From: Hymenobacter rubripertinctus
Lineage (GTDB): Bacteria > Bacteroidota > Bacteroidia > Cytophagales > Hymenobacteraceae
Length of the DNA stretch: 44,268 bases
Assembly: GCF_003583925.1 (NCBI RefSeq)
Contig: NZ_QYCN01000021.1
Span: 28,227 to 72,494 of the forward strand
Reading direction: 5' to 3'
Shown here: one piece after another, positions 8,438 to 16,348 of the stretch
How the letters are laid out: every line of letters begins with the position of its first letter
Numbering within the stretch: the stretch's first letter is position 1
Notes under the pieces: generated by a model
Database searches by the model: none
Seen by the model: only the letters and a program-made list of their open reading frames with translations
What the model was told of the DNA's origin: nothing
Program-made: the position numbers and the translations under genes

Positions 8438-9046
8438 GAGCGGGGCGGCAATAACACGAGTGGCTAGTGGCGCCCTGCTGCTGGCCGGAACAATGGGCTG
8501 CGGAAGCCCGGATGCAGCCGCAACGCCGCAAACGCTGACGCAGAAGGCTCCGTCGGCGAGTCTGTTTGCCAGCCAGTCAGCTCTCAGGCCGCTGGTGGAA
8601 ATAGACTGCGTCTGGTTGGAAAACTACGTGCTCCCCCAGGTGCGGCTGGCCGATACGGCGGCGGCCCGCCGCCTCAACACGGCGCTGGGCGTGCTCCTGC
8701 TGGGTGAGGAGTACAAGTTGAGGGGCGACGATACGCTTACAATCACCCGGAAGCCGCAACAACCGCTGCATCAGGGGGGGGCCGCCGCCTAACGAATATC
8801 GAAACGGATCATCCTCAGGATGGCCAAGGGCTGACGGGTTCTCATTATGTAGTACGACACAATGATGGCCGCCTGTTGAGTTTTGAGCTTACGCAGGAAG
8901 TAACCTGGGACCACAAGATTATGCCCGTCAGGCACGCCGTATTCGACGTGCGCACCGGCCAACGGCTTACCCTGGATCAGGTGTTAGCCGATTCATTCGC
9001 CCAACTTCAGCAGCGTCTGCAAGAAGCTAGACTTGTTCCCCAATAA
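8430..9046 (+). pseudogene. DUF3298-like lipoprotein gene split by a frameshift at a G8 run
   Basis: The first frame (TTG at 8430, overlapping the permease stop) encodes a lipoprotein signal with lipobox TMGC at Cys24 and runs to a TAA at 8790. A run of eight G (8774-8781) lies just before that stop. From the G run, another frame continues to a TAA at 9044 with coherent protein: VVRHNDGRLLSFELTQEV, then FDVRTGQRLTLDQVLADSF, the second being typical of DUF3298/RsiV-like domains. Nine or six G would restore one frame of about 205 residues. It could be a true pseudogene, a slippage-controlled gene, or a sequencing indel; the sequence alone cannot decide. Confidence 0.75.
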
Positions 9047-9437
9047 GAAACGGCTGAAAATTCTTGCTATTCCAGTTGGCTGGGAAGACCTTTTCACGTG
9101 GCTAAGGCAGTATACCGCTGGTTGTTTGTGCAGCCACCGTTTCCAGCACTAAATACTGCTCAGAAAATGACCGATTTCTTATTCGGGAACAAGTCTGCTA
9201 TATAGTGTGCGCACTGCTGAAACACTAGAGGACGTGCTGCTGGGCGGGAGGGGAGGAAGCCGGTACCACCCTGGCAGACAACCTGAGCTACTATCTCATT
9301 GGAATCCAGCAGCCCGACAGGTTGCATTCCGGGAGGTGGGCAAGGGCAATGTTTTGAGTACGGATGATTTCCTGGTTACCAGGGAAGGAATGCGTCTGTT
9401 TTACCTTCCTGATCTGCCGTACATTCTGACGCCCTAG
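9047..9437 (+). pseudogene. Decayed C-terminal remnant of a DUF3298-like protein
   Basis: No intact gene fills this stretch. A short frame from about 9207 to the TAG at 9435 ends in LSTDDFLVTREGMRLFYLP then DLPYILTP. This is the pattern expected at the end of a DUF3298 domain (a strand, a short loop, then Phe-Tyr near a Pro-Tyr). Just upstream, ETLEDVLLGG resembles the same family's TLDQVL step, so this looks like a second, broken copy or the missing tail of the gene before it. Stops interrupt the frame between 9047 and 9207. Confidence 0.45.
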
Positions 9438-9599
9438 ACTCCCGAACCAACCTATCTGTCCTCCTTCGATACTGTGCACCTTCGGGCAGACGGGCTCTGC
9501 CTGCTCAGCCTGCCGCGCCCGGTTCCAGCATCGGATTAGCTGGCGCCATCCACAGCGGGGAAACGTGTCCATTATTTTGTTTATTCATTTGGTGCTACA

Positions 9600-9629
9600 T
9601 TGCATCATATTAATGACTACTTACTTTTG
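9600..9629 (+). promoter_or_regulatory. Promoter of the XRE gene, -33 and -7 boxes
   Basis: TTG at 9600-9602 and TACTTTTG at 9622-9629 are 19 bases apart, matching Bacteroidota -33/-7 spacing. The ATG at 9633 lies only three bases past the -7 box, so the transcript should start at or next to the start codon. Confidence 0.6.
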
Positions 9630-9632
9630 GAT

Positions 9633-10256
9633 ATGGCAGTGGAAATTACGGTCGGGCAGCGGTTTACGCAATTGATAAGCCATCTGGGGTTGTCAAAAAA
9701 CGCCTTTGCCAACTCCCTGGATAAGACGGCCACCGTCATCCAGCACCTGGTAGACGAGCGCAACAAGCCCGGTTTCGACCTGCTGTGCAAGGTTTTTGAG
9801 GTGTATCCAAATGTATCCAAGGATTGGCTGCTCCAGGGCGAAGGCCCGATGCTAACGGACGCTACCGAGGATGCTACTACGCCGCCACCCGTGCTGCAAT
9901 CTGCTGCCCAACTCGTGGAGGCCGCCGCCGCTGCCGCTCCGGCAAGTATGCCCGTGGCCACGGCGGTAGCCGTGCCCGTGGCCGCCCCCGAGCTGGTAGC
10001 CGCGCAGGTTGCGCCGGCTCCCGCGGCGGAACCTGTGCCCGCTGCCGCAACTCCGGCCCCACAGCCCGCCGCTCCGATAGCCGCCGCGCCCGCCGCCGCT
10101 GCTCCGGCTGCGCCCGACCTGAGCTGGCAGACGGCCCTCTACACCCAGCAGATGGCCCATCAGCTGGCTATGGCCGAAATGCGCAACCAGCACCTGCTCG
10201 ACCAGCAGCGCATGATGCAGCAGATGATGGACCTGATGCAGCGGCAGTTGAGCTAA
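9633..10256 (+). CDS. XRE-family helix-turn-helix protein with Ala/Pro-rich linker
   Basis: A 207-residue protein. Residues 8-65 form a XRE/Cro-type DNA-binding domain (QRFTQLISHLGLSKNAFA, then a recognition helix and VYPNVSKDWLLQGEG, a typical Bacteroidota ending). Residues 80-165 are a low-complexity Ala/Pro/Val linker, and the tail (about 170-207) is a Met/Gln-rich amphipathic helix (QQRMMQQMMDLMQRQL) likely to oligomerise. An in-frame TTG at 9600 is rejected as start because it is the probable -33 box. It probably acts as a transcription regulator; targets unknown. Confidence 0.85.
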   Translation: MAVEITVGQRFTQLISHLGLSKNAFANSLDKTATVIQHLVDERNKPGFDLLCKVFEVYPNVSKDWLLQGEGPMLTDATEDATTPPPVLQSAAQLVEAAAAAAPASMPVATAVAVPVAAPELVAAQVAPAPAAEPVPAAATPAPQPAAPIAAAPAAAAPAAPDLSWQTALYTQQMAHQLAMAEMRNQHLLDQQRMMQQMMDLMQRQLS

Positions 10257-10278
10257 CGTGGGGACTATAGTAGTCGCA

Positions 10279-10375
10279 CGGCGTAGGGAGCGGGGCTTGT
10301 CCCCGCCCGCCGTTGGACTACCGTCCGCTCGAGCCGTCCAACGGCGGGCGGGGACAAGCCCCGCTCCCTACGCCG
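10279..10375. repeat. Perfect 40-bp inverted repeat
   Basis: Arms 10279-10318 and 10336-10375 are exactly complementary around a 17-base spacer. The core contains GTAGGGAGCGGGGCTTGTCC. It lies between the convergent XRE and mtaB genes, where it can stop transcription from both sides. The length and perfection exceed a normal terminator and suggest a mobile intergenic repeat. Confidence 0.9.
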
Positions 10376-10387
10376 CGAGTTGGGTGC

Positions 10388-11734
10388 TTAGTGCTGAAAC
10401 ACCTCGATGCCCATTTCCTCGGCCTCCATCAGGTTCTGCGGGGTCACGGCGGTGAGGCGCAGGGGCTTCAGCTCGCCCACCAGCAGCGGGTCGTATTTGG
10501 CCGTTACCCGGATGTAGTTGGGCGTGAAGCCCTCCATCTGGCCGTTGGTCACGTCGTCCTCGAACAACACCCGCGTTTCCAGGCCCAGGTGCTGCTCGTA
10601 GAAGAAGCGCTTCTTCTTTTCCGAGAGGCTGCGCAGCTGAGTGGTGCGCTCGTGGCGGTGGCGGTCCTGGACCCGGCCGGGCAGGGTGGGGGCCAGCGTA
10701 TTGTCGCGCTCCGAGTAGGGGAACACGTGCAGGTAGCTCACGTCGAGCTCGTTCAGAAACTGGTAGGTTTCCAGGAAATCGGCCTCCGTTTCGCCGGGGA
10801 AACCCACAATTACGTCCACGCCGATGCAGGCGTGGGGCATCACCTGCTTGATGAGGGCCACGCGCTCCTGGTATAGCTCGCGGCGGTAGCGGCGGCGCAT
10901 CATCCCCAGAATCTTGTTCGAGCCCGATTGCAGCGGAATGTGGAAGTGGGGCATAAACCGCTTCGACTGGGCCACGAAGCGGATGATGTCATCCGAAAGC
11001 AGGTTGGGCTCGCAGCTGCTGATGCGGAACCGTTCAATGCCCGCCACTTCATCGAGGGCGCGCACGAGGTCGTAGAAATCCTCCCGCCGCTCCCGCTCCG
11101 GGCCCTGGAGGCCGAAGTCGCCGAGGTTGACGCCGGTGAGCACGATTTCCTTCACGCCGGACTCGGCCAGGGTGGTAACCCGCTCCACCACGCTCTGCAC
11201 CGAGCCCGAGCGGCTCGCGCCCCGGGCCAGCGGAATCGTGCAGAACGAGCAGGAGTAGTCGCAGCCGTCCTGCACTTTCAGGAAAGTGCGGGTTCGGTCG
11301 CCGTAGGAGTGGGCGGCGTGGAACTCGGTCGTCTCCGAAATCGGGGAGGCGAATACCCGGCCGGGCTGGCCGGCAGCGGGTTTCGTGAAGCTGGCCAGCG
11401 TTTCCACGAGCTGGAATTTCTCGGCGGCCCCCAGCACGGCGTGCACGCCGGGGATTTCGGCAATTTCCTGGGGCTTGAGTTGGGCGTAGCAGCCCACAAT
11501 GGCCACCAGGGCCTCGGGGTTGTGTTTGAGGGCCTGTTTGACCACCTTCCGGCACTTGCGGTCGGCGTGGTCCGTGACGGAGCAGGTGTTGATGACGTAA
11601 ATATCGGCCGCGTCCTCGAAGGCGGTTTTCACGAAGCCGTGCTCCTCAAACTGCCGCCCGATGGCCGACGTCTCGGAGAAGTTGAGCTTGCAGCCCAACG
11701 TGTAAAAGGCGACTTTCCTGGTTTCCATTTCCAT
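10388..11734 (-). CDS. mtaB: tRNA t6A37 methylthiotransferase MtaB
   Basis: MtaB is a radical-SAM enzyme that adds a methylthio group to t6A at position 37 of tRNAs. The 448-residue protein has the N-terminal MTTase domain with three conserved Cys (TLGCKLN Cys15, INTCSVTDHADRKCRK Cys51, VGCYAQ Cys82). The radical-SAM cluster motif GCDYSCSFCTIP has Cys158, 162 and 165, and a C-terminal TRAM-like region ends the protein. GCKLN and TCSVT are signatures of MtaB rather than MiaB. ATG 11734 is chosen because it sits just after the promoter box; ATG 11728 and TTG 11740 are alternatives. Confidence 0.93.
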   Translation of the reverse strand: MEMETRKVAFYTLGCKLNFSETSAIGRQFEEHGFVKTAFEDAADIYVINTCSVTDHADRKCRKVVKQALKHNPEALVAIVGCYAQLKPQEIAEIPGVHAVLGAAEKFQLVETLASFTKPAAGQPGRVFASPISETTEFHAAHSYGDRTRTFLKVQDGCDYSCSFCTIPLARGASRSGSVQSVVERVTTLAESGVKEIVLTGVNLGDFGLQGPERERREDFYDLVRALDEVAGIERFRISSCEPNLLSDDIIRFVAQSKRFMPHFHIPLQSGSNKILGMMRRRYRRELYQERVALIKQVMPHACIGVDVIVGFPGETEADFLETYQFLNELDVSYLHVFPYSERDNTLAPTLPGRVQDRHRHERTTQLRSLSEKKKRFFYEQHLGLETRVLFEDDVTNGQMEGFTPNYIRVTAKYDPLLVGELKPLRLTAVTPQNLMEAEEMGIEVFQH

Positions 11735-11745
11735 AAGCAAGGCCG

Positions 11746-11753
11746 CAAAGATA
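11746..11753 (-). promoter_or_regulatory. -7 promoter box of mtaB
   Basis: TATCTTTG on the minus strand matches TAnnTTTG, 12 bases before the chosen ATG, giving a very short leader. No -33 TTG at proper spacing was found. Confidence 0.5.
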
Positions 11754-11904
11754 CGGCGGAAGCGGCAAGCTTCCGGCAGTGGGGCGGCAGGGCTTGGAAT
11801 ACAGGGGCGGAAAGCACTATTTTTTGATTTGCCTACTTCAAGGGGAAACCTACAAGGTCGCTATAGCAGCTGTCTAGACCGAGAGGGTAACTTAGAAACG
11901 CGTT

Positions 11905-12816
11905 TTAGAAACTGCGTTTTTTACCTTCCAACACTAAATTAGCGTGGCGATGCACTATAGGATGATTATCACGTGAAGCTCGTTGCCACATATGTTCTGA
12001 TTCACCTGTCATAGTAGACAAAGAGTCGAACGCTTTTAGCCGCATGTACGGTATCTCATGATTCTCACTTATTGAGGTAACTAAGTCTAAAGTTTTTTGA
12101 TCATGGAATTTTTTGGCTAAATCGAATAGCATATGCCTGCCACTACCAACTGTAGGCACTATGCCAGATATCATTTGGGTATCGACATCAAAGTAGTATT
12201 GCTCTTTTTCGACATCCTTATCACTAATCGGTATAACGTTTATGGAAATAGAGTAATCGTCAGAAGGGTTCTGTATGTGTATATCTTTTGAAGCTCTATA
12301 AAACATTGATTTTCCTTTGGGTAATTTGGTGGTTTCTAGATAATTTAGGTTAATTATTTCGCCAATAAATCCTATTACTTCATCATTATCATATTCCCAT
12401 ATTTCTGTAGTATAGCCGCCGCCAAAGTATCCAACTGTAAGAAACGAGAAGTTATGATCGTGCGCTCTTTGGTAAATAGAAAGTTCATTTTGATGCTTTG
12501 CAATATTTTTAGCAACGGATACCTCTTTGCTCTCCATTACTGGCCATGCGTTAGCTCTGATGTAATAGTGCGGTGTTTGATGAAGCAGCAATGTTTGGGC
12601 GCTATACACATTGGCTGTTTGAAAATTTAAATATTCTTTTAATTCTGTATTTAAAAAATTAATCAAAAAATATTTATTGTTTGACAACTTCTGCAATTGC
12701 TCTGTACAATCAAGCACCGTTTCTGGCATGTTTCTTTTCACGACCTCAGACGCGTGATTGATAAAATCATTAAACGAAATAGCGTCGCTAGTTTGTAATT
12801 CAAAAGTAAGTGCCAT
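11905..12816 (-). CDS. Unknown AT-rich island protein B, paralogous to the gene before it
   Basis: A 303-residue protein with no signal peptide or membrane helix. I do not recognise the family. By eye it parallels its upstream neighbour: an N-terminal helical part (FLINFLNTELKEYL), a beta-rich middle (SFLTVGYFGGGYTTEIWEYD, then LPKGKSMFYRASKDIHIQ) that could be a cupin-like barrel, and a helical C-terminus (LVTSISENHEIPYMRLKAFDSL) matching the neighbour's HEAT-like region. Codon use is strongly AT-rich, unlike the flanking chromosome. It lies two bases after the neighbour's stop, so they form one transcript. Transfer from another genome is likely; function open. Confidence 0.75.
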   Translation of the reverse strand: MALTFELQTSDAISFNDFINHASEVVKRNMPETVLDCTEQLQKLSNNKYFLINFLNTELKEYLNFQTANVYSAQTLLLHQTPHYYIRANAWPVMESKEVSVAKNIAKHQNELSIYQRAHDHNFSFLTVGYFGGGYTTEIWEYDNDEVIGFIGEIINLNYLETTKLPKGKSMFYRASKDIHIQNPSDDYSISINVIPISDKDVEKEQYYFDVDTQMISGIVPTVGSGRHMLFDLAKKFHDQKTLDLVTSISENHEIPYMRLKAFDSLSTMTGESEHMWQRASRDNHPIVHRHANLVLEGKKRSF

Positions 12817-12818
12817 TC

Positions 12819-13691
12819 TTAGATAAGGTTAAGTTGTGTGAGAGCGATGTGCGCCGATTCCCTGATTTCTATATGCTTATCGTCTTTGAGCATATGTAAA
12901 GATTCAATACCCTTCTCAAAATCAATCATCATAATGCTACGAGCTGCTTCCCATCTAACATTGTGCATAGGATGATGTAGAAGTGTTTCCAGTATAGGTA
13001 CTGATGTTTCTGCATCCAATTCACCTAGTAGTTTACAGGTGTGTTCAATTCTGCTGGCAATTCCACCCCCTACCAATCGGATAGGACGCAGTGTGTGTGC
13101 GTCATATTCCCAAGAAAAAGATATTGGTTCTTTTATAGTTACACTAACTATTATAATATCGTCATTATCTGTTGATCCAATATGAGAAAAAATTTCCTCA
13201 TACTTCTTAATCGTAATGGCCTCCATAAAATTCAACTTGTGGTTGCCTTTTATCAAAGATAATTTTTTATTCTTGTCAAGAACGTCAATCGGATAAGGAT
13301 TTTGTTGATTATACAAATTATAGAGTAATCCAAATTTGCAAAACGATATTATTATTTTGTCACTTGATGAGGAAGTTAATAGTATTATTTTTTTTAGATC
13401 TTCGTTTTTTGCATATCCCAAATGTAAATCAAACAAATCATTGTTCATCACTTCGATAGAACTATATGAAGATGATGTTGGAATGTAAGAAGAATTTTCA
13501 TTTAATTTTTCTAATTCATGATTTATAAATTCAGTTATCCAATTAGGGTGAATGAAATCAGATAATGCACTTAACACATCAGATGTTGTCAAATCTGCAT
13601 CAATTTTGCTGAACAACGTTTTAGAAATGGCTGACAAGCTAGTCATCATACTAACTCGCTTTATATGCTTCTCGCCGGGTAGGGTATACAT
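12819..13691 (-). CDS. Unknown AT-rich island protein A with HEAT-like C-terminus
   Basis: A 290-residue cytoplasmic-looking protein, first of a tandem pair. N-terminal half: helices (DFIHPNWITEFINHELEKL) then Ser-rich strands. Middle: beta-rich, ending SFSWEYDAHTLRPIRLVGGG. C-terminal 75 residues: HEAT-like repeats (ETSVPILETLLHHPMHNVRW, then KDDKHIEIRESAHIALTQL), usually a protein- or peptide-binding scaffold. ATG 13691 is used; ATGs at codons 15 and 16 (MMTSLSAISK) are alternatives. It begins 30 bases after a strong terminator that follows a 55-residue peptide gene, so readthrough may set its level. No known catalytic motif is visible. Confidence 0.75.
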   Translation of the reverse strand: MYTLPGEKHIKRVSMMTSLSAISKTLFSKIDADLTTSDVLSALSDFIHPNWITEFINHELEKLNENSSYIPTSSSYSSIEVMNNDLFDLHLGYAKNEDLKKIILLTSSSSDKIIISFCKFGLLYNLYNQQNPYPIDVLDKNKKLSLIKGNHKLNFMEAITIKKYEEIFSHIGSTDNDDIIIVSVTIKEPISFSWEYDAHTLRPIRLVGGGIASRIEHTCKLLGELDAETSVPILETLLHHPMHNVRWEAARSIMMIDFEKGIESLHMLKDDKHIEIRESAHIALTQLNLI

Positions 13692-13722
13692 ATTAAAGTT
13701 ATTGATTCTCTCATCCTAAAGA

Positions 13723-13766
13723 AAAAATCCGAGACACTGACTCTTTCCTTAGTGTCTCGGATTTTT
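13723..13766 (-). terminator. Strong hairpin terminator between peptide gene and island protein A
   Basis: A perfect 16-bp stem (13723-13738 with 13751-13766) has a 12-base loop. On the minus strand the stem is followed by a T-run. It starts nine bases after the peptide gene's stop codon and ends about 30 bases before the ATG of protein A, a layout seen where a small abundant product precedes less abundant partner proteins. Confidence 0.85.
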
Positions 13767-13775
13767 CTAGCATCA

Positions 13776-13943
13776 TTATAAAGCAGCAGCTTTAGTGAAA
13801 GCGCCCATATGATCCCATATGATCACATGCGGGAGAATAAAATCACTACTTTCAGCGGAATGCTGCTCACCTACTGGATTATTTAGTTTGTCCAAACGGA
13901 CCCCTTTTCTGACCAGACCCAGATGATTTTGCTTTTCTTGCAT
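13776..13943 (-). CDS. 55-residue peptide of unknown function (possible precursor peptide)
   Basis: ATG at 13943, TAA at 13776-13778. The N-terminal half is charged and polar (MQEKQNHLGL, then Lys/Arg-rich, Asn-Asn-Pro-Val-Gly near residues 21-25). The C-terminal third is hydrophobic with His/Trp (ILPHVIIWDHMGAF) and ends TKAAAL. There is no Cys, no Gly-Gly cleavage motif, no signal peptide and no clear membrane helix. The gene lies inside the AT-rich island, has its own strong terminator, and precedes two paralogous unknown proteins. The leader/core-like layout suggests a ribosomally made precursor or signalling peptide, but no known maturase is visible; a small toxin or regulator is equally possible. 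Confidence 0.5.
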   Translation of the reverse strand: MQEKQNHLGLVRKGVRLDKLNNPVGEQHSAESSDFILPHVIIWDHMGAFTKAAAL

Positions 13944-13960
13944 AATAGAAAATGTTTACG

Positions 13961-13978
13961 CCTTATAGAGTTATAAGG
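13961..13978 (-). promoter_or_regulatory. Candidate operator palindrome upstream of the peptide gene
   Basis: CCTTATA-GAGT-TATAAGG is a perfect 7-bp inverted repeat ending 18 bases before the peptide's ATG. Its position fits a regulator site or promoter-region hairpin. No TAnnTTTG box is evident nearby. Confidence 0.4.
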
Positions 13979-14120
13979 TGATTCGAATATATGAAAAATT
14001 CTGTGGCTTCACCATGGAAGCATTAAAAAGTGTGGGGAGGGGGTAACCTGTAAGCTCCCCCACGACGCAGGCCAGCCAAAAGTGGAGCTTTGCCATTCAC
14101 CGCTAAGCGTCGCCCCTCCC

Positions 14121-15986
14121 TCACTTCCCCAGAAAATCCCCGAACGACACCTGCTCATACGCCTGCCCGAAGCGCAGCTGCCGCCGGGAAACGGCCGAAT
14201 CCTGCTCGATGACGCGGCGGGCCACGTTGTCGTAGGTGACCGTGCCGGCGGGAGTAGCTACGCCGAAGCCGTCGGTGAAGCAGTAGAAGGCCGCGCCGCC
14301 GGGCCAGGCGGGCGGGGCGGGGGCCAGCAGGTCGCGGCTCCAGGGGAAGTTGGTGGCGGGCAGGTTCAGCTGGTGCAGGAGCGTGGCGGCCACGTCGGTT
14401 TGGGAGCCGTAGGTAAGCACCTGCCGGCCCTGGGCGGCGGGGGCCAGCGCCCCGCCGGTGAGCAGGAGCGGAATCTGGAACTTGGCCGGGGCGTGGTTGG
14501 GCGAGTCGCCGGGTTGGGGGTGGCCGTGGTCGGCTACCAGCACTACCAGCGTATTCGGCCACCAGGGCTGCTGGCGGGCCGTTTGCAGAAACTGGCCCAG
14601 CACGTGGTCGGTATAAAACACGGAGTTGCGGAACCGGCTGGCCTCATCGGCGCCCGGGAAGCGGGGGCGCATGGGCACGTCGAAGGGTTCGTGGGAGCTG
14701 AGGGTGAAGGCCGTGACGAAGAACGGCTGCCGTTGCCGGGGCAGCTCGCGCAGCATCCGGGCCAGTAGTGCGTGGTCGTGGGCGCCCCACTTGGCGTTCT
14801 GGTCCTGGCGGGCGAAGTCGGCCCGTTCGGTCAGGTGTTGGTAGCCGGCCGTGACGAGGTAGCTCTTCATGTTGGCGAAGGCCAGCTCGCCGCCGTGGTA
14901 GTAGGCCGTGGAGTAGCCCTGGCCGCCTAGTACCCGGGCCAGGTGGGGCAACCGCTCGGTTTTGCGCGGATACTTAATAATGCTGGTCGCCGGCTGGTTG
15001 GGGTAGCCCGAGAGCAACGCCACCAGGCCCTTCTGGCTCCGGTCGCCGGCCGCGTACACGTTGCGGAACGAGACACCGGTGCGGCTCAGACTGTCGAGGG
15101 TGGGCGTCACGCCGACCTCCCCGCCCAGGTGGCCCACCAGCTTGGCCGTGAAGCTTTCCAGGATGATAAAGAGCACGTTGGGCTTTTGCAGGCCCGGGCG
15201 CAGCAGCCGGGTGGTATCGGGGCCGGCGGGGGCATAGAGGGCGGCCGTGAGGTGGTCGGCGGCGGTATCGGGCAGGAACTGGTAGTGGTTGGTGGGGCCG
15301 TTTTGCAGCAGCAGCGAGTTGAGCACGTTCCAGGGCACGTTCACGGCGGCGTGGTTGGCGAAGGGCTGGCTGGCGAAGTACACGTCGCTCTGGTTCACTG
15401 GTATCTGCTGGAGGCCCCCGCGCAGGGGCACCACCAGCAGGGCCAGGTAGAGCAGCCCCGCCAGCGCGGCCCGCCCCCGGCCGAAGCCCGGCAGCAGGGT
15501 CGGCAGCCGGCCTACTATCCCATTATATAAGCCCCACCCCAGGCCCAGCAGCCCCAGCCACAGGCCCAGCAGCAGCGCCCCCAGGCCCGGCCCGGCCGAA
15601 GCCAGGGCTTCGGCCGGCGTGCTCAGGTATTGCAAAGGCGTGGCATCGAGGCGGAACCCCCAGGGGCCGTACAGGGCCAGATCGGCCACGGTAAACGTGG
15701 CTACCACCACGCCCGCCCCGGCCGTGATAACGCGCAGCAGCCGCTCCAGCGCAAACCGCGGCCCGGCCAGACTACCCACCACGAACAGCAGAAAGGGCAG
15801 CAGGCACAGATAAGCGGTGGCCGAGGCATCCAGGCGCAGGCCATAGCCAAAAATGCGCGGCACCGTGCCGGCCGGCAGGGCCAGGGTGCGCGTCAGGTAA
15901 TACAGCAGGAACAGGGCTTTGGCAGCCACGAAACAGGCCAGCCAGAACAAAAAGTAGCGCGGCTGAAAGGCAAAGCGGTTTCTCAC
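14121..15986 (-). CDS. LTA-synthase-family sulfatase/phosphotransferase, membrane anchored
   Basis: A 621-residue protein with about five N-terminal membrane helices (residues 12-185) and an extracytoplasmic alkaline-phosphatase-fold domain of the sulfatase type. Visible catalytic-core motifs: PNVLFIILESFTAK (metal-binding Glu), GDRSQKGLVALLSGYP (position of the nucleophile; here Ser, where many relatives have Thr), YYHGGELAF, and VVLVADHGHP (DHG metal ligands). In Bacteroidota such proteins probably transfer phosphoglycerol or phosphoethanolamine groups to surface glycans or lipids; the exact substrate is unknown. The start is GTG 15986, only five bases after its -7 box. Confidence 0.88.
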   Translation of the reverse strand: MRNRFAFQPRYFLFWLACFVAAKALFLLYYLTRTLALPAGTVPRIFGYGLRLDASATAYLCLLPFLLFVVGSLAGPRFALERLLRVITAGAGVVVATFTVADLALYGPWGFRLDATPLQYLSTPAEALASAGPGLGALLLGLWLGLLGLGWGLYNGIVGRLPTLLPGFGRGRAALAGLLYLALLVVPLRGGLQQIPVNQSDVYFASQPFANHAAVNVPWNVLNSLLLQNGPTNHYQFLPDTAADHLTAALYAPAGPDTTRLLRPGLQKPNVLFIILESFTAKLVGHLGGEVGVTPTLDSLSRTGVSFRNVYAAGDRSQKGLVALLSGYPNQPATSIIKYPRKTERLPHLARVLGGQGYSTAYYHGGELAFANMKSYLVTAGYQHLTERADFARQDQNAKWGAHDHALLARMLRELPRQRQPFFVTAFTLSSHEPFDVPMRPRFPGADEASRFRNSVFYTDHVLGQFLQTARQQPWWPNTLVVLVADHGHPQPGDSPNHAPAKFQIPLLLTGGALAPAAQGRQVLTYGSQTDVAATLLHQLNLPATNFPWSRDLLAPAPPAWPGGAAFYCFTDGFGVATPAGTVTYDNVARRVIEQDSAVSRRQLRFGQAYEQVSFGDFLGK

Positions 15987-15991
15987 GCCGG

Positions 15992-15999
15992 CAAAGGTA
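15992..15999 (-). promoter_or_regulatory. -7 promoter box of the sulfatase gene
   Basis: TACCTTTG on the minus strand ends five bases before the GTG start codon, predicting a leaderless or nearly leaderless mRNA. It lies in the 362-base divergent gap (15987-16348), which otherwise holds only the glnA promoter and no gene I can support. Confidence 0.65.
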
Positions 16000-16297
16000 A
16001 GCGCCTGCCCTTGTTCTCAGCCTGAGAATTAGCCTGTCGGGGGCTGGTTGCGCGCTGCCTGACGGAAAAATGCGGCTATTCCCTGGCGGCGGATCTGAAA
16101 ACGTGGCTGAGCTGCGCTCCGTCTTGCAGCACGCTAAGCAACGCCGGGGTGACGTGCAAAAGGGGGTAGGTGAAAAAAGAGACTGATTTTCTGAATACGT
16201 TATCCGGTTTAACGGGGGGGCAGGAGAAAAGCGGGGTATTTTGCCGAAGCATGGGTAAAAAATCAGAGGGGTAGTGTGAAATTCTTTTTTCGGGTCG

Positions 16298-16305
16298 TAC
16301 CTTTG
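16298..16305 (+). promoter_or_regulatory. -7 promoter box of glnA
   Basis: TACCTTTG matches TAnnTTTG exactly, 43 bases before the glnA ATG. A standard -33 TTG is not obvious; a T-run at 16285-16290 lies between. Confidence 0.65.
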
Positions 16306-16348
16306 AGACAGTTATTGTCTTTTAGCCTTTTCACGCCACTCCCTTTAT

